NCBI GenBank assembly: GCA_003505905.1
Contig: DNXM01000080.1
Span: 1 to 14,060 of the forward strand
DNA length: 14,060 bases
Reading direction: 5' to 3'
Source: Oscillospiraceae bacterium
GTDB lineage: Bacteria; Bacillota; Clostridia; Oscillospirales; Acutalibacteraceae
Shown piece after piece: positions 12,266 to 14,060 of this stretch. The notes beneath the pieces were generated by a model, which saw only the letters and a program-made list of their open reading frames with translations, was not told the origin of the DNA and did no database searches. How positions within the stretch are numbered: the first letter of the stretch is position 1; each line of letters begins with the position of its first letter. A program made the position numbers and the translations under genes.

Positions 12266-14060
12266 TCAACCGTGAAGCTCTTCCAAACGCTCATATAGCC
12301 AATCGGCAAACGGGTCAAGCTTGTGCCAAAGCTTTCCGTCATACTTCGATTCCCATTTTGTAGGAGGAAGAAAGTAAATCGAGAACGAATTGCCACGCAA
12401 ATATTTGATTGCGCCCTCGCCGACCGCCGTATTGCCCAACGCAACGATTTTGTCGTACAGCTCTTTGTGGGACTTCATGTAGGAATACAGCCCACGCAAA
12501 GGCGAATATTCACCCTTCATACGGCAGCATTTCCAGTATTGCCAGCACAGCTCACTCCGTTTGATTTCGTTGAGCTGTTGAGTGGTTTTCGCCGCATTTT
12601 TTGCGTTTTCCCAAAGCTTATCCGCCTTGCGGATTTCGGTGGCGGTGATGCCCGGCAGACAGTCCGCAGGCTGTTGACGAATGTGCAAATGCTTGGTCTT
12701 GGTCACCGAACGGGATGAAACCAAGTCGATGAACTCTTTCAGGTAAGTACCGCCCGGACCGTAAACCTGCGTGAGGTAATCGAGCATCAATTCTTCGTAA
12801 TCCTCACGGTACGGATTCTGCATGAGCTTACAAAGCAGGTAGCTTCTCAGCTCATAGAATTCACCGTTGCAGATATCCATGTAATAATTGCCTTCCTCGT
12901 AAACACCCTTGGCTCCGTTCTCGTAAAAAAGCTGCATATTCCTTTGCAGCACTTGGAAATCGGCAAATGGCAGGAAGGTTTCGGAATAGTTATTGATATA
13001 ATCCCAAATATAAACACGGTCGCAGATTTTGCTCCACTTGTTCAAATCCTGCAAAAACAAAACATTTTCTTTGCAGTTTTCATCGTCAATGGTGTGACCG
13101 AAGCAGCATTCAATCGAGCAAAGGCGGATAATAACATTATCCCTCGGCACAACATTCGTCGGGCAGGTTCTCGTGTACTGATAAGCGAAGGTGTCAATTG
13201 CAACATTCTTGTAGGCAGGGTCAGCCACCTTCACCGCATCGGCAACGGCGTTGACAAAGGTCAGCATCGTGCCGGCGTGAGAACCGTTCTTTTCGTCCAA
13301 CGCACGGCAGTTGTCGCAGGTACAATACTCTTCATTGTCATCCTGCGTCAGCGATACGATTTGCAAATCGGCTGTCGGGTCGTGACTTTTTTTCAGCAAA
13401 TCGAGCACTTCTTCGGTGACAATCTTCAGCACATCGGGGTTGGTCAGGCACAGCTGTTTGTCCACTCGCTTTCCGTCCCGCAAAGCAAAGTATTCGGGGT
13501 GCGAAGCAAAATAAGTGTCCCGCTTGCAAAACTGATTGGTCAGCGAGTGACCAAACAGAGAAAGATACTTGATGACACCGCCTTCCTCGTTGGAAAACCA
13601 AATTTGGCTGTTGAGGGAATTGGCAAGCGCATACTCGGCATCACCCGTACTTACGGTATCCACCTTGCGGTACTCAAAAAACGGTGTGCTTTCGATTTTT
13701 GTGTTTTTCGGCACGCAAAGAGATTTTTCCTCGGTGTAACGAATAACATCCTTGGTGTAAACCTCATAGTCGCAAAACTCACTGAGGAAACGGAACACGC
13801 CGTCAATCAACCCCCGGTTTCCGTTGCCGATAATGCTCACGCCGCCGTCAAAAGCCGTCACGGCATAGCTGCCCGTTTTTTTGGCGGTGAAATCGTAATC
13901 GGCATAAACCGTTGCGCCGACAGACAGAATATTGCCGGCGGTTTTGATGTTGTCCGCCACGACATCCACTTGGATTCCGTAGATTTTTTCCAAACGCTGT
14001 TCCAACAGATAGGCGGCGTTTCGTTCGTGCGCAGTGGAGCGTGCGGGAATGACCACATAG
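12266..14060 (-). CDS. DUF4838/GH163-like glycosidase, N-terminus beyond window
   Basis: At least 597 residues are visible; the frame is open to the window edge, and the first residues (YVVIPARSTAHERNAAYLLE) form the expected alpha-glucuronidase-N-like domain, so the true start lies upstream. The DUF4838 core is clear, numbering from the GTG codon at 14054-14056 as residue 1: HPEYFALRDGKR (186-197), QLCLTNPDV (201-209), QDDNEEYCTCDNCRALDE (238-255), AYQYTRTCP (291-299), RLCSIECCFGH (311-321), YIWDYINNYS (349-358) and GVYEEGNY (384-391). DUF4838 proteins include CAZy GH163, whose characterised members are endo-beta-N-acetylglucosaminidases for complex N-glycans. Whether this clostridial protein has that activity is inference. 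The CTCDNC cluster could bind metal. A signal peptide cannot be judged. It is the first visible gene of the operon with the nitroreductase, GH42 and GH110 genes. Confidence 0.78.
   Translation of the reverse strand, partial: YVVIPARSTAHERNAAYLLEQRLEKIYGIQVDVVADNIKTAGNILSVGATVYADYDFTAKKTGSYAVTAFDGGVSIIGNGNRGLIDGVFRFLSEFCDYEVYTKDVIRYTEEKSLCVPKNTKIESTPFFEYRKVDTVSTGDAEYALANSLNSQIWFSNEEGGVIKYLSLFGHSLTNQFCKRDTYFASHPEYFALRDGKRVDKQLCLTNPDVLKIVTEEVLDLLKKSHDPTADLQIVSLTQDDNEEYCTCDNCRALDEKNGSHAGTMLTFVNAVADAVKVADPAYKNVAIDTFAYQYTRTCPTNVVPRDNVIIRLCSIECCFGHTIDDENCKENVLFLQDLNKWSKICDRVYIWDYINNYSETFLPFADFQVLQRNMQLFYENGAKGVYEEGNYYMDICNGEFYELRSYLLCKLMQNPYREDYEELMLDYLTQVYGPGGTYLKEFIDLVSSRSVTKTKHLHIRQQPADCLPGITATEIRKADKLWENAKNAAKTTQQLNEIKRSELCWQYWKCCRMKGEYSPLRGLYSYMKSHKELYDKIVALGNTAVGEGAIKYLRGNSFSIYFLPPTKWESKYDGKLWHKLDPFADWLYERLEELHG

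Overview
The window looks like a chromosomal piece of a gut-type, Gram-positive clostridial bacterium, probably Oscillospirales or a relative. The evidence is near 50 % GC by eye, strong AAGGAG-type ribosome binding sites, a DUF951 gene next to the release-factor-1 gene, a clostridial-type S1-domain protein, and a secreted protein that joins a DUF6273-like domain to FIVAR-like repeats. This placement is inference; there is no rRNA gene. I saw no tRNA gene, CRISPR array, insertion sequence or phage gene.

Layout. (1) 1-996, minus: a DUF951 gene and prfA (release factor 1, cut by the window edge), tightly coupled behind one extended -10 promoter. (2) 1159-2085, plus: an S1-domain RNA-binding protein. 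It ends exactly against the next, convergent gene. (3) 2086-3427, minus: a two-gene redox operon, an AhpD/carboxymuconolactone-decarboxylase-like CxxC protein followed by a short-chain dehydrogenase of the type with an insertion after the NAD-binding Asp. (4) 3601-4617, plus: rfbB (dTDP-glucose 4,6-dehydratase), alone, with its own promoter and terminator. (5) 4754-6856, plus: a 700-residue secreted protein with its own promoter and a strong terminator. (6) 6914-7732, plus: an amidohydrolase-2 enzyme that starts 15 bases after that terminator. (7) 7788-14060, minus: four genes transcribed towards the window centre. In order they are a DUF4838/GH163-like protein (5' end outside the window), a TM1586-type nitroreductase, a GH42 beta-galactosidase and a GH110 alpha-1,3-galactosidase-like beta-helix protein.

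How they fit together. Region 7 is the most interesting part. GH110 enzymes remove terminal alpha-1,3-galactose (blood group B or linear alpha-Gal), GH42 removes beta-galactose, and the GH163 family contains endo-beta-N-acetylglucosaminidases acting on complex N-glycans. Together they suggest a small locus for degrading alpha-galactosylated host glycans, with a flavin oxidoreductase inserted in the operon. GH110 and GH42 have no signal peptide, so uptake before hydrolysis is likely. The rest is housekeeping (translation, dTDP-sugar supply) plus one large surface or secreted protein. Family calls are from motif recognition by eye; no database search was run.
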